From NCBI RefSeq assembly GCF_000721605.1, contig NZ_JOIZ01000002.1, forward strand, positions 186,001-250,000: 64,000 bases of DNA, in the 5' to 3' direction. Source of the stretch: Streptomyces sp. NRRL S-37 (GTDB lineage: Bacteria; Actinomycetota; Actinomycetes; Streptomycetales; Streptomycetaceae). The position numbers and the translations under genes were made by a program. Under the pieces are notes generated by a model that was not told the origin of the DNA, did no database searches, and saw only the letters and a list, made by a program, of their open reading frames with translations. This document shows, piece by piece, positions 22,377 to 32,180 of this stretch. How positions within the stretch are numbered: the stretch's first letter is position 1; each line of letters begins with the position of its first letter.

Positions 22377-22715
22377 TCACTTGGCGGCGGTGATGAACTC
22401 CTCGAGGTCGCGGACGATCGCGGCCTTCGGCTTGGCGCCGACGATGGTCTTGGCGACCTCGCCACCCTGGTAGACGTTCAAGGTCGGGATGGACATGACG
22501 CCGTACTTGGCGGCCGTGGCCGGGTTCTCGTCGATGTTCAGCTTGACGATCTCGATCTTGTCTCCGTGCTCGGCGGCGATCGCTTCGAGGGACGGAGCGA
22601 TCTGACGGCACGGACCGCACCAGGCGGCCCAGAAGTCGACCAGGACGGGCTTGTCGTTCTTGAGGACGTCCTGCTCGAAGGAGTCGTCGGTCACATGCTT
22701 CAGGGTGCCGGCCAC
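22377..22715 (-). CDS. trxA: Thioredoxin
   Basis: 112 residues from the GTG at 22715 with AAGGAG upstream. Active site WCGPC (32-36) in the sequence VDFWAAWCGPCRQIAP; the cis-Pro motif is SIPTLNVY. It reduces protein disulfides and is itself reduced by the TrxB encoded 43 bp upstream, so trxB-trxA form an operon. The longer in-frame reading into trxB is spurious. Confidence 0.97.
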   Translation of the reverse strand: MAGTLKHVTDDSFEQDVLKNDKPVLVDFWAAWCGPCRQIAPSLEAIAAEHGDKIEIVKLNIDENPATAAKYGVMSIPTLNVYQGGEVAKTIVGAKPKAAIVRDLEEFITAAK

Positions 22716-22758
22716 AGCGGGCTCCTTAACTGGTCGGTGCGTGAGGTGTGGGTGGGGG

Positions 22759-23727
22759 TCAGACAGCGGTCTTCTCGGGCTCGGCCTTCTCCTCGTCCGC
22801 GAGAGCGGCGAGGAAGCGCTCGGCGTCGAGGGCGGCGGAACAGCCCGTACCGGCCGCGGTGATCGCCTGGCGGTAGGTGTGGTCGACCACGTCGCCGGCC
22901 CCGAAGACACCGGTGAGGTTCGTGCGCGTCGAGGGCGCCTCGACCTTCAGGTAGCCCTCCTCGTCCAGCTCCAGCTGGCCCTTGAAGAGCTCGGTGCGCG
23001 GGTCGTGGCCGATCGCGATGAACAGGCCGGTCACCGCCAGGTCGGAGAGCTCGCCGGTCTTGACGTTGCGCAGCTTCAGACCCGAGAGCTTCTGGTCGCC
23101 CTGGACCTCGGCGACCTCGCTGTCCCAGACGAACGAGATCTTCGGGTCGGCGAAGGCACGCTCCTGCATCGCCTTGGAGGCACGCAGGGTGTCACGGCGG
23201 TGGACGATCGTCACGGACTTGGCGAAGCGGGAGAGGAAGGTGGCCTCCTCCATCGCGGTGTCGCCACCGCCGATCACGGCGATGTCGTGATCCTTGAAGA
23301 AGAACCCGTCACAGGTGGCGCACCACGAGACACCGCGGCCGGAGAGGGCGTCCTCGTTCGGCAGGCCGAGCTTGCGGTGCTGCGAGCCGGTGGTGACGAT
23401 GACGGCCTTCGCCTTGTGGACCGTGCCGGCGGTGTCCGTGACGGTCTTGATCTCACCGGTCAGATCGACGGCGACCACGTCGTCCGGGATGAGCTCGGCA
23501 CCGAAGCGCTCCGCCTGGGCCCGCATGTTGTCCATGAGCTCGGGGCCCATGATGCCGTCCTGGAAGCCGGGGAAGTTCTCGACCTCGGTGGTGTTCATCA
23601 GCGCGCCGCCGGCGGTGACAGCTCCCTCGAACACCAGGGGCTTCAGCGACGCACGGGCGGTGTAGAGCGCCGCCGTGTAGCCGGCGGGCCCCGAGCCGAT
23701 GATGATCACGTTACGGACGTCGCTCAC
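22759..23727 (-). CDS. trxB: Thioredoxin reductase
   Basis: 322 residues from the GTG at 23727 ([16 protein letters not shown]...) with GAGGAA upstream. FAD site GSGPAG (11-16), redox pair CATC (136-139), NADPH site [10 protein letters not shown] and the C-terminal FAD motif [16 protein letters not shown]. It passes electrons from NADPH to thioredoxin. In S. coelicolor trxBA belongs to the SigR disulfide-stress regulon. Confidence 0.97.
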   Translation of the reverse strand: MSDVRNVIIIGSGPAGYTAALYTARASLKPLVFEGAVTAGGALMNTTEVENFPGFQDGIMGPELMDNMRAQAERFGAELIPDDVVAVDLTGEIKTVTDTAGTVHKAKAVIVTTGSQHRKLGLPNEDALSGRGVSWCATCDGFFFKDHDIAVIGGGDTAMEEATFLSRFAKSVTIVHRRDTLRASKAMQERAFADPKISFVWDSEVAEVQGDQKLSGLKLRNVKTGELSDLAVTGLFIAIGHDPRTELFKGQLELDEEGYLKVEAPSTRTNLTGVFGAGDVVDHTYRQAITAAGTGCSAALDAERFLAALADEEKAEPEKTAV

Positions 23728-23780
23728 GGCTTGTTTCCTCGTCTCTGGACTGCGTCGGTCGACCGGGGGAGTTTCTTTCG

Positions 23781-23806
23781 GAACTCTCACCCCCTCCAAC
23801 GGATCC
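23781..23806 (-). promoter_or_regulatory. Candidate SigR-type promoter of trxBA
   Basis: On the minus strand GGATC is followed 17 bases later by GTTCC, close to the SigR pattern GGAAT-N18-GTT, about 55 bp before the trxB start. One core base differs, so this is a candidate only. Confidence 0.35.
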
Positions 23807-23918
23807 TAAGGGGCGCGCATTCCCGCCGTGCCCGGGCGCACGGGCACGGCCCGCTGCCGACAGGGAGAAGCGCACACCGTACGGGATACCACGCGGGAGG
23901 AAGACGAAGCGCCGGTCG

Positions 23919-24836
23919 TCAGGAACGCGTGTAGGAGTGCTTCAACAGGACCTTCGCGGTGGCGGCCGCGGACGGGTTGTCCACACAGGTCGCCTCGACG
24001 ATGTACGCGGTCACCCGGGTGTCGTCCGAGACGTCGGGAAGCACGACGAGCAGCGCGTCCTTCCCTTTGTAGGTGCCCTTCTCGGTGGCGAGCGCGGCGT
24101 CGTTGCGGCCGATGCCGTCGCTGACGCACTTGGGCACCGCGGGCTCCTTGAGGACCCTGGGATGGACGGCGTCGGATTCCGACTGTGACCCGAGTGGGTG
24201 GACGGTGCCGGGGCCCTTCACCTTCCCTTGGTTCTGTGCGAGGAGATCGGTGACCTGTTTCTCCAGCTTTCCTTCGGAGAAGGTGTCCGAGGCGGCCGTC
24301 CGGGTTCCCTCGTCCTGACCGGTGTCGTCGTTCATGGAGGACAGCACCACGGACCCGAGCCCCAGAGCGGCGACCGTGAACACGGTCCCCAGGACGGCGA
24401 CCCGGCGGCGCCCACCGCGCAGACGGCCCTTGCGTCCCGGTCCGGTCGTGGTGGAGCGGGGGCGCCCGGTCGGCCGGTCCTGGGACGCCGATGTTTCACG
24501 TGAAACATGAGCGGGCTCGTCGTCGGGTGACGCGGAAGAAGCGCCGACGGGCTCCCCGGAGGCCTCCGGCTCCGGCGCCGTGGCATGCAGCAGGGCTTCC
24601 GCGGCCAGTGCGGCGTCGATGCGGCTCGCCACCTCGGCGGGCATGCGGGGCGGGCCCGGCGCCGTACCGAGCAGGTCCCGGATCTCCTCGAGCGAGGCAT
24701 GGACGTCCGCGCAGAGCGCGCACTCGTCCAGATGCCGGCGCACGTCGGCGCTCCGGGCGGACGGGAGGAGCCCCTCGGTCAGGTCGGAGATCTCCGCGAC
24801 GTCCGGGTGCTCCGCCCTGTCTGTCGTCGACGTCAC
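23919..24836 (-). CDS. Anti-sigma factor with zinc-finger (partner of adjacent ECF sigma)
   Basis: 305 residues. The N-terminal anti-sigma domain has the ZAS motif H35-x3-C39-x2-C42. A linker (about 85-140) includes VSRET (111-115) encoded by parS site 5, then one transmembrane helix (about 146-166) and an extracytoplasmic domain of about 135 residues with two Cys. It probably holds the ECF sigma factor inactive at the membrane. The ATG overlaps the sigma gene stop by 4 bp, so both proteins are made together. Confidence 0.88.
   Translation of the reverse strand: MTSTTDRAEHPDVAEISDLTEGLLPSARSADVRRHLDECALCADVHASLEEIRDLLGTAPGPPRMPAEVASRIDAALAAEALLHATAPEPEASGEPVGASSASPDDEPAHVSRETSASQDRPTGRPRSTTTGPGRKGRLRGGRRRVAVLGTVFTVAALGLGSVVLSSMNDDTGQDEGTRTAASDTFSEGKLEKQVTDLLAQNQGKVKGPGTVHPLGSQSESDAVHPRVLKEPAVPKCVSDGIGRNDAALATEKGTYKGKDALLVVLPDVSDDTRVTAYIVEATCVDNPSAAATAKVLLKHSYTRS
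24493..24506. promoter_or_regulatory. parS site 5 (inside anti-sigma gene)
   Basis: Exact GTTTCACGTGAAAC. Because the site is palindromic it also reads VSRET on the minus strand in the linker of the anti-sigma protein. Confidence 0.93.
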
Positions 24837-25558
24837 GCTCGCCCACCTCCGCCCTTCACCGCAGCCGGGTCGTTCGATCCTGAGTCCGGCGGATCCGCTT
24901 GCCGCGGTTCCGCTGCCGGTGGGACGGACGTCCCCCGCGTCCGGTTCCGTCCCTCCCCCTGTCTTCTGCTCTCACCGGGGCCGTCCGGCCGCAGATGAGT
25001 GAGCAGGGGCAGGAGTCTGGCTCTGCCCCGCGCGCAGCGGCTCTTCACCGTGCCGGTGGGCACATCGAGGATGCGGGCGGCTTCGGCGACCGGATAGCCC
25101 TGCATGTCCACGAGGACGAGCGCGGCCCGCTGATCGGGCGGAAGGGTGCCCATGGCCTCGATGAGCTGACGGTGCAGATCGTTGCGCTCCGCGGGCGCGG
25201 AGGCGGACTCGTGGGGTTCGAGCAATTGCTCCAGACGCTCCGTGTCGTCGACCGGAGCGGTCTTGCGGGAGGCCGCCTTGCGGGCGCGGTCCAGGCACGC
25301 GTTCACCGTGATCCGGTGCAGCCAGGTCGTGACGGCCGACTGGCCGCGGAAGGTGTGGGCGGCCCGGTAGGCGGAGACGAGGGCGTCCTGGACGGCGTCG
25401 GCGGCCTCCTCGCGGTCGCCGAGCGTCCGCAGCGCCACGGCCCAGAGCCGGTCACGGTGCCGGCGCACGAGCTCCCCGAAGGCGTCGGGGTCGCCCTCCA
25501 CATGGCGGACGAGGAGGTCCTGATCACTGACGTCGCCGTAGATGCTGTCGTCTGCCAT
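24833..25558 (-). CDS. sigM: ECF RNA polymerase sigma factor SigM
   Basis: 241 residues from the ATG at 25558 with GGAGGGGG upstream. Region 2 (DAFGELVRRHRDRLWAVALR ... DAVQDALVSAYRAAHTFRG) and region 4 (LPPDQRAALVLVDMQGYPVAEAARILDVPTGTVKSRCARGRARL) are both clear. Position before murJ and after trxB matches sigM of S. coelicolor. The tail after LLTHLRPDG is about 50 polar residues and not conserved. Directs envelope or stress genes; exact regulon cannot be read here. Confidence 0.9.
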   Translation of the reverse strand: MADDSIYGDVSDQDLLVRHVEGDPDAFGELVRRHRDRLWAVALRTLGDREEAADAVQDALVSAYRAAHTFRGQSAVTTWLHRITVNACLDRARKAASRKTAPVDDTERLEQLLEPHESASAPAERNDLHRQLIEAMGTLPPDQRAALVLVDMQGYPVAEAARILDVPTGTVKSRCARGRARLLPLLTHLRPDGPGESRRQGEGRNRTRGTSVPPAAEPRQADPPDSGSNDPAAVKGGGGRA

Positions 25559-25590
25559 CGGACCCCCTCCCCCTTCGGCTCCGTGGGTTC

Positions 25591-27309
25591 TCAGCCCTTG
25601 AACGTCACTTCGGTGATGGCCTGCTTGTAGCCTGCGTTGCTGTAACCGTCGGAGGGAGCGTACGGCGCAGCGGTGATCCACATCAGGACGTACTGGGTCT
25701 TGAGTGGCTTGACTGCCTTGACCGTGAGTGATGTACCGCTGGTGGTCGCGGTTCCGATTTCCTTCATTCCCTCGATCCCTGTCGAGGGTGACAAGGAGTC
25801 GGTGGCGTAGAGGTGCACGGTCGTGTGATCACCGGCGTACCGGAGGCCCATCGACGCGGTCGACAGTTCCTGAGGTGAACCGAGGTCGTAGACGATGCCG
25901 ACGCCGGGCTTGTACGGCGCGAGTATCGGTCCGTCGTTGTACTTCTTCGTGCGCCAGTAGGTGGAGTTGTCGCCGTCGTAGGTCTTGGCCACATCCTCCG
26001 GTGCCTGCGCTTCGCCCGTGACGACGTACTCCTGGGAGCCCTGAACGCTGATGGGCTTGGCCGGCTTGGGCTTGTCGGTGCTCTTGTCGCCGCCGTCGGT
26101 CGTCTGGGTCTGGTTGGTGTCGTCGGACTGCTTGTCCTGCTCCAGGAGTGCGTCCGCGAGCTGCCAGCTGCCCAGGCCCAGCGCGGCGATCAGCAGGGCA
26201 GAGACGGCCCACTTCAGCGCCTTGCCCGTGCGGCTCTGCAGGGGAGGAGGCGGAGTCGGTACCGGCTGGGTGACACCGGGGTGCGGCGCAGGGCGGCCGT
26301 AGGTGCCCTGCTGGTACGTCGTGCGCTGGTACTCCGGAGGAGTGGTGAACGCGGGCTCCGGCGGGCGGATGCGGGGCATCTCGCCGATCGCCTTCACCAG
26401 TTCCTCGGGCGTGGTGCACGCCGACTCGTGGCGCGAGGCCGTGGCGCCGTCGTTGGCGAGCGCCCGCATGGCCAGCTCGGACAGACCGCGGTGCACACCG
26501 GCGCGCACCTGGTCGGGCGGGATCAGCCCGATGTCCTTCGGCAGTCCGGACAAGCCGTAGGCGTCGTTCTCATAAGGCCAGCGCTGGGTGAGCGCCGCGT
26601 AGAGCAGAGCGCCGATGGACTCGGTGTCGGTGCGCTGCGGGGTGTCGGAGCTGATGCCACGCAGCGCGGCGTTCACCGCGAGGCCGCGGATGCGCCACTG
26701 GCCGGTCGAGGTGCGCAGGACGGCGTTGGGGTTCAGACGGAGATGGGCGAGGCCCTCGCGGTGGGACGCGGCCATGGCGGCCGAGACCTGACTGACCATC
26801 TGGTAGGCGTCGTACACCTCCAGTGGTCCGGCCGCCAGGAGCGTGGTCAGTTCGGTGGCGTCGGGGAGCCATTCGTGCACGACGTAGACGACGTCGTTCT
26901 CCTCGACGGCGTCCAGGACCTGGACGAAGCGCGGATCGCCCAGCAGGGCGGCGGAACGGGCCGCGGCCAGGACCGACCGGGCGCGCGCGTGATCCGCGGG
27001 CAGGATGTGCACGCCGACGGCGCGGCGGAGCTTCTCGTCCACGGCGCGCCAACTGCTGAACCCGTCCAGACGGGTGACGCATTCCTCGAGGCGGTAGCGC
27101 CTGGCGAGTTTGTGACCGCTGTGCAGTTCGGGTGGCGAGGTCATCGCGGAACCGTCGGTCCCGGTGCCCTCCTGTGCCTCGTCGTTGTCCGTGTCCCGCT
27201 CCCGGTTCTGGGCCACCCCGTCGGCCGTGGACTGGTCCGCCTGTGCGGTCAGCGACTGCTCGCCGCTGTTGTCTGCCACGTCGACGGCAGCTGTGCTCCG
27301 TTCGGCCAC
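25591..27309 (-). CDS. Membrane pseudokinase, MurJ partner
   Basis: 572 residues from the GTG at 27309 (VAERSTAAVDV...), preceded by GAGGCAGGGA. After about 60 acidic residues comes a protein-kinase-like fold (LARRYRLEECVTRLDGFSSW ... HREGLAHLRLNPNAVL) in which the HRD and DFG motifs are missing, so catalysis is unlikely. A Pro-rich stretch leads to one transmembrane helix (WAVSALLIAALGLGSWQLA), followed by an extracellular beta-sandwich like F5/8 type C domains (ITEVTFKG end). In Mycobacterium the same pseudokinase and sandwich are fused to MviN/MurJ; here they are the next gene, 141 bp downstream of murJ. Confidence 0.87.
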   Translation of the reverse strand: MAERSTAAVDVADNSGEQSLTAQADQSTADGVAQNRERDTDNDEAQEGTGTDGSAMTSPPELHSGHKLARRYRLEECVTRLDGFSSWRAVDEKLRRAVGVHILPADHARARSVLAAARSAALLGDPRFVQVLDAVEENDVVYVVHEWLPDATELTTLLAAGPLEVYDAYQMVSQVSAAMAASHREGLAHLRLNPNAVLRTSTGQWRIRGLAVNAALRGISSDTPQRTDTESIGALLYAALTQRWPYENDAYGLSGLPKDIGLIPPDQVRAGVHRGLSELAMRALANDGATASRHESACTTPEELVKAIGEMPRIRPPEPAFTTPPEYQRTTYQQGTYGRPAPHPGVTQPVPTPPPPLQSRTGKALKWAVSALLIAALGLGSWQLADALLEQDKQSDDTNQTQTTDGGDKSTDKPKPAKPISVQGSQEYVVTGEAQAPEDVAKTYDGDNSTYWRTKKYNDGPILAPYKPGVGIVYDLGSPQELSTASMGLRYAGDHTTVHLYATDSLSPSTGIEGMKEIGTATTSGTSLTVKAVKPLKTQYVLMWITAAPYAPSDGYSNAGYKQAITEVTFKG

Positions 27310-27450
27310 CGTCGTTCCCTGCCTCCCCATCCCATGCGCGTCGGCCGACGTCCGTCGCGCGCCGTTCGACGCCGAGACCAATTGTGCCCACAGTCCGCCG
27401 CTATGCACGACACACAGTGGCCGACGATGGTTGTGCGCCTACCCCCTGGC

Positions 27451-29763
27451 TCAGCGTCCAAGGCGTCCGCGCACCATACCGACCAGCGAGTTGACTTCCT
27501 CGATCCGCATCCGGCGGGCGGCCACGAAGAAGACTCCGAACAGTACGGCCCCACCGGCCAGCAGTGCCGCGAACGAGCCCAGGACACCCTGGCCGAGCGT
27601 CTGCACGACCCCGTAGCAGGCCGCGCCGCTGAGCAGTGCGGCGGGAACGGAGGCGATGCACAGCCGGGCGTAGGTCCGCAGCACCCGGGCGCCGTCCAGG
27701 TCCCCGCCCAGCCGCTTGCGCAGCCGGCGCCAGGCGACACCGACACCGATCACGTAGGCCAGGCCGTAGGAGGCGGCCATGCCGACCACGGCCCAGCGGG
27801 CCGGGAGCACGACGTAGCAGACGCCCGAGGCGATCGCGTTGCCCGCGGCCACGATGACCGTGTTGTAGAAGGGGGTTCGGGTGTCCTCGTAGGCGTAGAA
27901 GGCCCGTAGGACGACGTACTGCACCGAATAGGGGATCAGGCCGAGGCCGAAGGCCATCAGCATGTAGCCCATGTTGGTGGCCGCTTCGGTGCCGGAGGAG
28001 CCGAACATCAGCGTGCACATCGGGATGCCGAGCGAGACGAAGCCGAAGGCGATCGGCACGATCGCGACGGCCGTGGTGCGCAGGCCCTGGGAGATGTCGT
28101 CCCGGATGGCACCGCTGTCGTTCTCGGCCGCCGAGCGGGAGATGCGGGGCAGCAGGGCGGCCATCAGGGAGACGGTGATGATGGCCTGGGGCAGGCCCCA
28201 GATCAGCTGGGCGTTGGAGTAGGCGCTGAAGCCCGTTCCCGCGATGTCCGTGTCCTTCACCGACGCGGTCGCCAGCTGGGTGACGACCAGTGCGCCCGCC
28301 TGGTTGGCGAGGACGAACAGGATGGTCCACTTGGCGAGCATCGCCGCCTTGCCGAGGCCGTGGCCCTTCCAGTCGAAGCGCAGGCGGATACGGAAGCCGG
28401 TCTCGCGCAGGTACGGGATCATCGCCAGGGCCTGGACGACGAGGCCGAGGAGAACGCCGACACCCAGCAGCCGCAGACCCTCCGGCGGGATGTTCGTGAC
28501 CTCCATCTTCGAGTCCGCGGCGGTGCCGTAGACCCAGATGAAGGTGCCGAGGGTGACGATGATGACGATGTTGTTCAGGACCGGAGTCCACATCATCGCG
28601 CCGAACCGGCCGCGCACGTTGAGGATCTGACCCATCACCACGTGAACGCCCATGAAGAAGATCGAGGGCAGGAAATAGCGGGTGAAGGTGACGGCGACGT
28701 CGTTGGCCGCGGGGTCGGTGGCGACCGGGACCGACAGCGCGCGCACCAGGAGCGGGGCGGCCAGCCACGCGAGGGCGGTGAGCGCGGCCAGGGCCACCAT
28801 CACCAGTGTCAGCAGGCGGTTGGCGTAGGCCTCGCCGCCGTCCTCGTCCTCTTTCATCGCTCGCACGAGCTGCGGCACGAAGACGGAGTTGAGGCCGCCG
28901 CCGACGGTCAGGATGTAGATCATCGTCGGCAGCTGGTAGGCGATCTGGAACGACTCGCCCAGCAGGGCGAGGCCGAGCGCTGAGACGATCATCGCGGACC
29001 GGACGAACCCCGTGAGGCGGGACACCATCGTGCCCGCCGCCATCACGGCGCTCGACTTCAGCAGTCCTCCGGCCCGGCCGCCCTTCTTCGGGGCGGGAGC
29101 CGGTTCGGGTGCGGGAGCCTCGGCGACGGGAGGCGGCGTGGCGCCCGCGTAGTGGCCGGGCGTCGAGGCCGCCGGTCCCGGCACCGGCGCGTAAGGCTGC
29201 CCGCTGTTCACCGGCGGGTGGGCCGGGTGTCCGCCGCCGTGCTGCCGGGGGTACCCGCCCCCCTGCTGCTGGTCGGGGAAGGCGCCGCTCTGCTGCTGGT
29301 CGCGGAAGAGATGGGCGAAGGCGTCCGGCTCGTGGTGCTGGTCGCCGGCCTGGCCGACCAGATCGTCCACACCCACGAACTGCGTGGTGCGCGGGTCGTC
29401 GCCGTACGGCAGGTACTGCGTCGGTCCGTCCGGTTCCGGCGCGGGGGTCCGGGCCCACACCCGTGGGTCGGGAGCGTACGGAGACTGCGGCGGCTGCCCG
29501 TACAGCGGCTGCTGAGGGGGGTAGGCGCCGGGAGGGGGCGGTGGGTGCGCCGCACGGTCGTAGAGCGCCTCGGCGACCGGGTCCTGGGCGGCGAGGTCCT
29601 GCGCCCGGTAGGGATCCTGGTCGTAGGCGTCCTGGAGGTACGGGTCGGCAGGAGGCTGCGGCACCTGGCCGTGCCCGGGCGGCGGACCCTGCGGGGGGTC
29701 CGACTCGGGATGGCCCGAGTTGTCCGCGGCATGGCCGCGGTCACCGTCGTACGGCGCGTTCAT
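27451..29763 (-). CDS. murJ: Lipid II flippase MurJ (MviN)
   Basis: 770 residues, ATG with GAGGTGGGG upstream. Residues 1 to about 235 form a Pro/Gln/Tyr-rich cytosolic tail with no known fold. The MVF/MurJ core follows, beginning LLKSSAVMAAGTMVSRLTGFVRSAMI, with about 14 helices and the motifs PTMIYILTVGGGLNSVFVPQL and GLGLIPYSVQYVVLRAFYAYEDTRTP. It flips peptidoglycan precursor lipid II outward. The core is encoded upstream of its separate pseudokinase partner. Confidence 0.95.
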   Translation of the reverse strand: MNAPYDGDRGHAADNSGHPESDPPQGPPPGHGQVPQPPADPYLQDAYDQDPYRAQDLAAQDPVAEALYDRAAHPPPPPGAYPPQQPLYGQPPQSPYAPDPRVWARTPAPEPDGPTQYLPYGDDPRTTQFVGVDDLVGQAGDQHHEPDAFAHLFRDQQQSGAFPDQQQGGGYPRQHGGGHPAHPPVNSGQPYAPVPGPAASTPGHYAGATPPPVAEAPAPEPAPAPKKGGRAGGLLKSSAVMAAGTMVSRLTGFVRSAMIVSALGLALLGESFQIAYQLPTMIYILTVGGGLNSVFVPQLVRAMKEDEDGGEAYANRLLTLVMVALAALTALAWLAAPLLVRALSVPVATDPAANDVAVTFTRYFLPSIFFMGVHVVMGQILNVRGRFGAMMWTPVLNNIVIIVTLGTFIWVYGTAADSKMEVTNIPPEGLRLLGVGVLLGLVVQALAMIPYLRETGFRIRLRFDWKGHGLGKAAMLAKWTILFVLANQAGALVVTQLATASVKDTDIAGTGFSAYSNAQLIWGLPQAIITVSLMAALLPRISRSAAENDSGAIRDDISQGLRTTAVAIVPIAFGFVSLGIPMCTLMFGSSGTEAATNMGYMLMAFGLGLIPYSVQYVVLRAFYAYEDTRTPFYNTVIVAAGNAIASGVCYVVLPARWAVVGMAASYGLAYVIGVGVAWRRLRKRLGGDLDGARVLRTYARLCIASVPAALLSGAACYGVVQTLGQGVLGSFAALLAGGAVLFGVFFVAARRMRIEEVNSLVGMVRGRLGR

Positions 29764-29807
29764 GGTTACCCCACCTCATCGTCCCGGGCCCACCGGCCAC
29801 GACATCC

Positions 29808-32180
29808 TCAACGGTCCACTCTCTCACCCGTGCCGGACGGGCCGGCGTTCTCCGGTGCGGTGTCCGGTGCCGGGTCACTCGGCTGCTCCGGGTCGCCCGC
29901 CCCGGAGTCCTGAGTGGGACGCTCCCCGGCGGTTTCCGGGTTCTGCGGGGCGTCGGCGTCCTCGTCCGCCTCGTGGTCCCGCTCCCGGGCCTCACGGGCC
30001 GCGGCCCGCTTGCGCTGGGTGTACATCCGGAAGCCGGCGAGGACGAGCAGCAGCACGCCACCGCCGATGACCAGCATCACCGTGGCGGTGATCTCGGTGA
30101 CCTTCACGTCGAACGTGACGGGCTCGCCGTACTTCTGGCCGTCCTGCGTGTACAGCTGGGCGACCACCGTCGCCCGTCCGTTGGCGTTGGCGGACGTGGT
30201 GAACTTCACCGACTGGCTGTGGCCGCCGGAGACCGCGACGGGCTGCTCCGTGTAGGCGTCCCCGTCGATCTCGAGACGGGTCGGGTTGGTCGAGGTGAGG
30301 CGCAGCACCAGGTGCTCGACGCCCTGCACCAGGTTGTTCTGCACCGTCACGGGGATGGTGGCGCTGCGGCCGGAGAGTTTCGTCTCCGACTTGTCGATCA
30401 GTCTGACCTGGCCGATGAGCGTGTCGAGGTAGGCCTCGACGCCGCTCCGGTAGATCGCGGCCTCCGACTGCCGGCCCCGCCAGGACACGGACATCTCCCG
30501 GTTCAGGGCGCGCCCGAACGGGGTCACCACCCGGGACTGGTCGGAGAGGATCACCTTGAACTTGTCGAGCTTGGCCTGGGTCCTGGCGATCTGCTCGAAC
30601 GTCGTCCGTGGCAGTTCGTGCTTGCGCAAGGAGGAGGGGTACGCGGAGGCCGGGGGGACCTTGGTGGTGGCGGCAGGGTCCGGCTGGGCCTTGGCGGCAG
30701 CCACGAGGCCCTGGGGCTCGGACCAGGTGCCGTCCTGGAGGATCGTGAGCGCCTCGGCCATCGCCCGGGCCTGGCTCGCGGACGGCGTGCGCTGCGGCGC
30801 GACGACGACACTGCGCTGCTTCCCCGTCTGCAGACCGAGGGCCAGGCTCTGGGCCAGGAACCGCTGCACCGCGAGCGTGGAGGCGGAAGCCTTGGTCATG
30901 TCGCCCTGGAACACCGTGGACAGCCGCGCGTCCGCGACGACGGCCGTGGTGCCGCCGCCGATGGGCCGGGGCGCGGAGGGCGTGTACGACAGGCCGGTCT
31001 CCTCGAAGGTGTCGCTGCGGGCGATCACCTTGTCGGCTCCGGCGGATGTGGCGACCTTGACGATGGAGGGGTCGACGGCGCCGTCGACGGGCCAGGCGAA
31101 GTCCGTGCTGGGCTTGACGTGGAGGATCGCCTCGACGGTGCCGGCGGCGACGTCGGTGGCTTCCTTGAGGTGGCTCAGCGAGCCGCTGACGGAGGTGCCG
31201 TTGTGGGCGAGGGAGGCCAGGTCGGGGTCGCCGAACGGCAGCGCGACGACCTCCTTGTCCGCCACGGCCTCCTGCACCTGGGTGAGCCACTGCTTGGCGA
31301 CCGCCTGGTGGCCGCCGACGACGGTGTCGTCACCCTCGCCGGGGACCTCGTACCGGTCGGTCATGGCCTCGACGGACGCCAGCAGGTCCGGATCGATCAC
31401 CCAGGTGACGTCGAGGTCCTTGCCCAGCGCCACCATCCGGTCCAGCCGGCCGCCCGGGGAGATCTCCTTGGCCAGGTCGTCGTCGTGGAAGACCGGCGTC
31501 TGCTGCTCGTCCGAACGTGTCTCCGCCGTCATGTGGGAGGTGGAGACCAAGGGCCACATGAACGTCGTCTTCGTCTTCTTGCCGGCGTCGTCGGGCTGCC
31601 ACGGCAGGAAGGTCCGCTGGACGCCGAGGGTCTGCGGCCACGGCTGGGCGGAGGTCTCCCCGGAGAGTGCCACGGCCAGCTGGTAGACGCCGTCCTGTCC
31701 GAGGTCCAGCTCGTCCACCGGCACCGAGATGCTGAAGGGCTGCGAGATGCCGGGGGTGAGCTTGTCGAATTCCTCGGCGTACTTGTCGCCGACCTCCGAG
31801 CCGAAGACGTTCTGCACGTCGGTGCTGTTCTTGGCGACGCTGTCGATGCCCGAGCGGGTGTCCAGCAGCAGTCCCACACGCAGCCCTACGTGGGCGTCGG
31901 TGACGGTCTGCTTGCCCTTGTTGGTCACCGTTCCGGACACGGTGACGGTGTCGTCCTCGGTGGGGGCGGCGGGGGTGAGGGTGTCGACCGAGACGGAGAC
32001 CGAACCCGCGCCGGAGGCGGCCTGTGTCGCGTCCGCCCCCGCGGCGTCCGCGGGGGGCGCGGCGGGCAGCTGGACGAGTCCCGTCAGCAGGGGCACTCCG
32101 GCGAGCAGGGCTCCGGTGCGCCGCATCCAACGGCGGGCAGGTGAGGGACTCGTCCCCTGGAAGTCTGCCGCCTCGGCCAC
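29808..32180 (-). CDS. DUF6049 family secreted/membrane glycoprotein-like
   Basis: 790 residues, GTG start with GAGGGACGGG upstream. A signal peptide (RRTGALLAGVPLLTGLVQLP, AADAA-type site near 47) is followed by a beta-sandwich (VSVSVDTLTPAAPTEDDTVT, VTNKGKQTVTDAHVGLRVG), a central region with kinase- or hydrolase-like repeats of unknown role, a late Ig-like part (IPVTVQNNLVQGVEHLVLRL), one transmembrane helix (TATVMLVIGGGVLLLVLAGF) and an Arg/Glu-rich tail. DUF6049 genes sit next to murJ in Actinobacteria. Probably an envelope protein; function unknown. It lies 44 bp upstream of murJ. Confidence 0.85.
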   Translation of the reverse strand: MAEAADFQGTSPSPARRWMRRTGALLAGVPLLTGLVQLPAAPPADAAGADATQAASGAGSVSVSVDTLTPAAPTEDDTVTVSGTVTNKGKQTVTDAHVGLRVGLLLDTRSGIDSVAKNSTDVQNVFGSEVGDKYAEEFDKLTPGISQPFSISVPVDELDLGQDGVYQLAVALSGETSAQPWPQTLGVQRTFLPWQPDDAGKKTKTTFMWPLVSTSHMTAETRSDEQQTPVFHDDDLAKEISPGGRLDRMVALGKDLDVTWVIDPDLLASVEAMTDRYEVPGEGDDTVVGGHQAVAKQWLTQVQEAVADKEVVALPFGDPDLASLAHNGTSVSGSLSHLKEATDVAAGTVEAILHVKPSTDFAWPVDGAVDPSIVKVATSAGADKVIARSDTFEETGLSYTPSAPRPIGGGTTAVVADARLSTVFQGDMTKASASTLAVQRFLAQSLALGLQTGKQRSVVVAPQRTPSASQARAMAEALTILQDGTWSEPQGLVAAAKAQPDPAATTKVPPASAYPSSLRKHELPRTTFEQIARTQAKLDKFKVILSDQSRVVTPFGRALNREMSVSWRGRQSEAAIYRSGVEAYLDTLIGQVRLIDKSETKLSGRSATIPVTVQNNLVQGVEHLVLRLTSTNPTRLEIDGDAYTEQPVAVSGGHSQSVKFTTSANANGRATVVAQLYTQDGQKYGEPVTFDVKVTEITATVMLVIGGGVLLLVLAGFRMYTQRKRAAAREARERDHEADEDADAPQNPETAGERPTQDSGAGDPEQPSDPAPDTAPENAGPSGTGERVDR

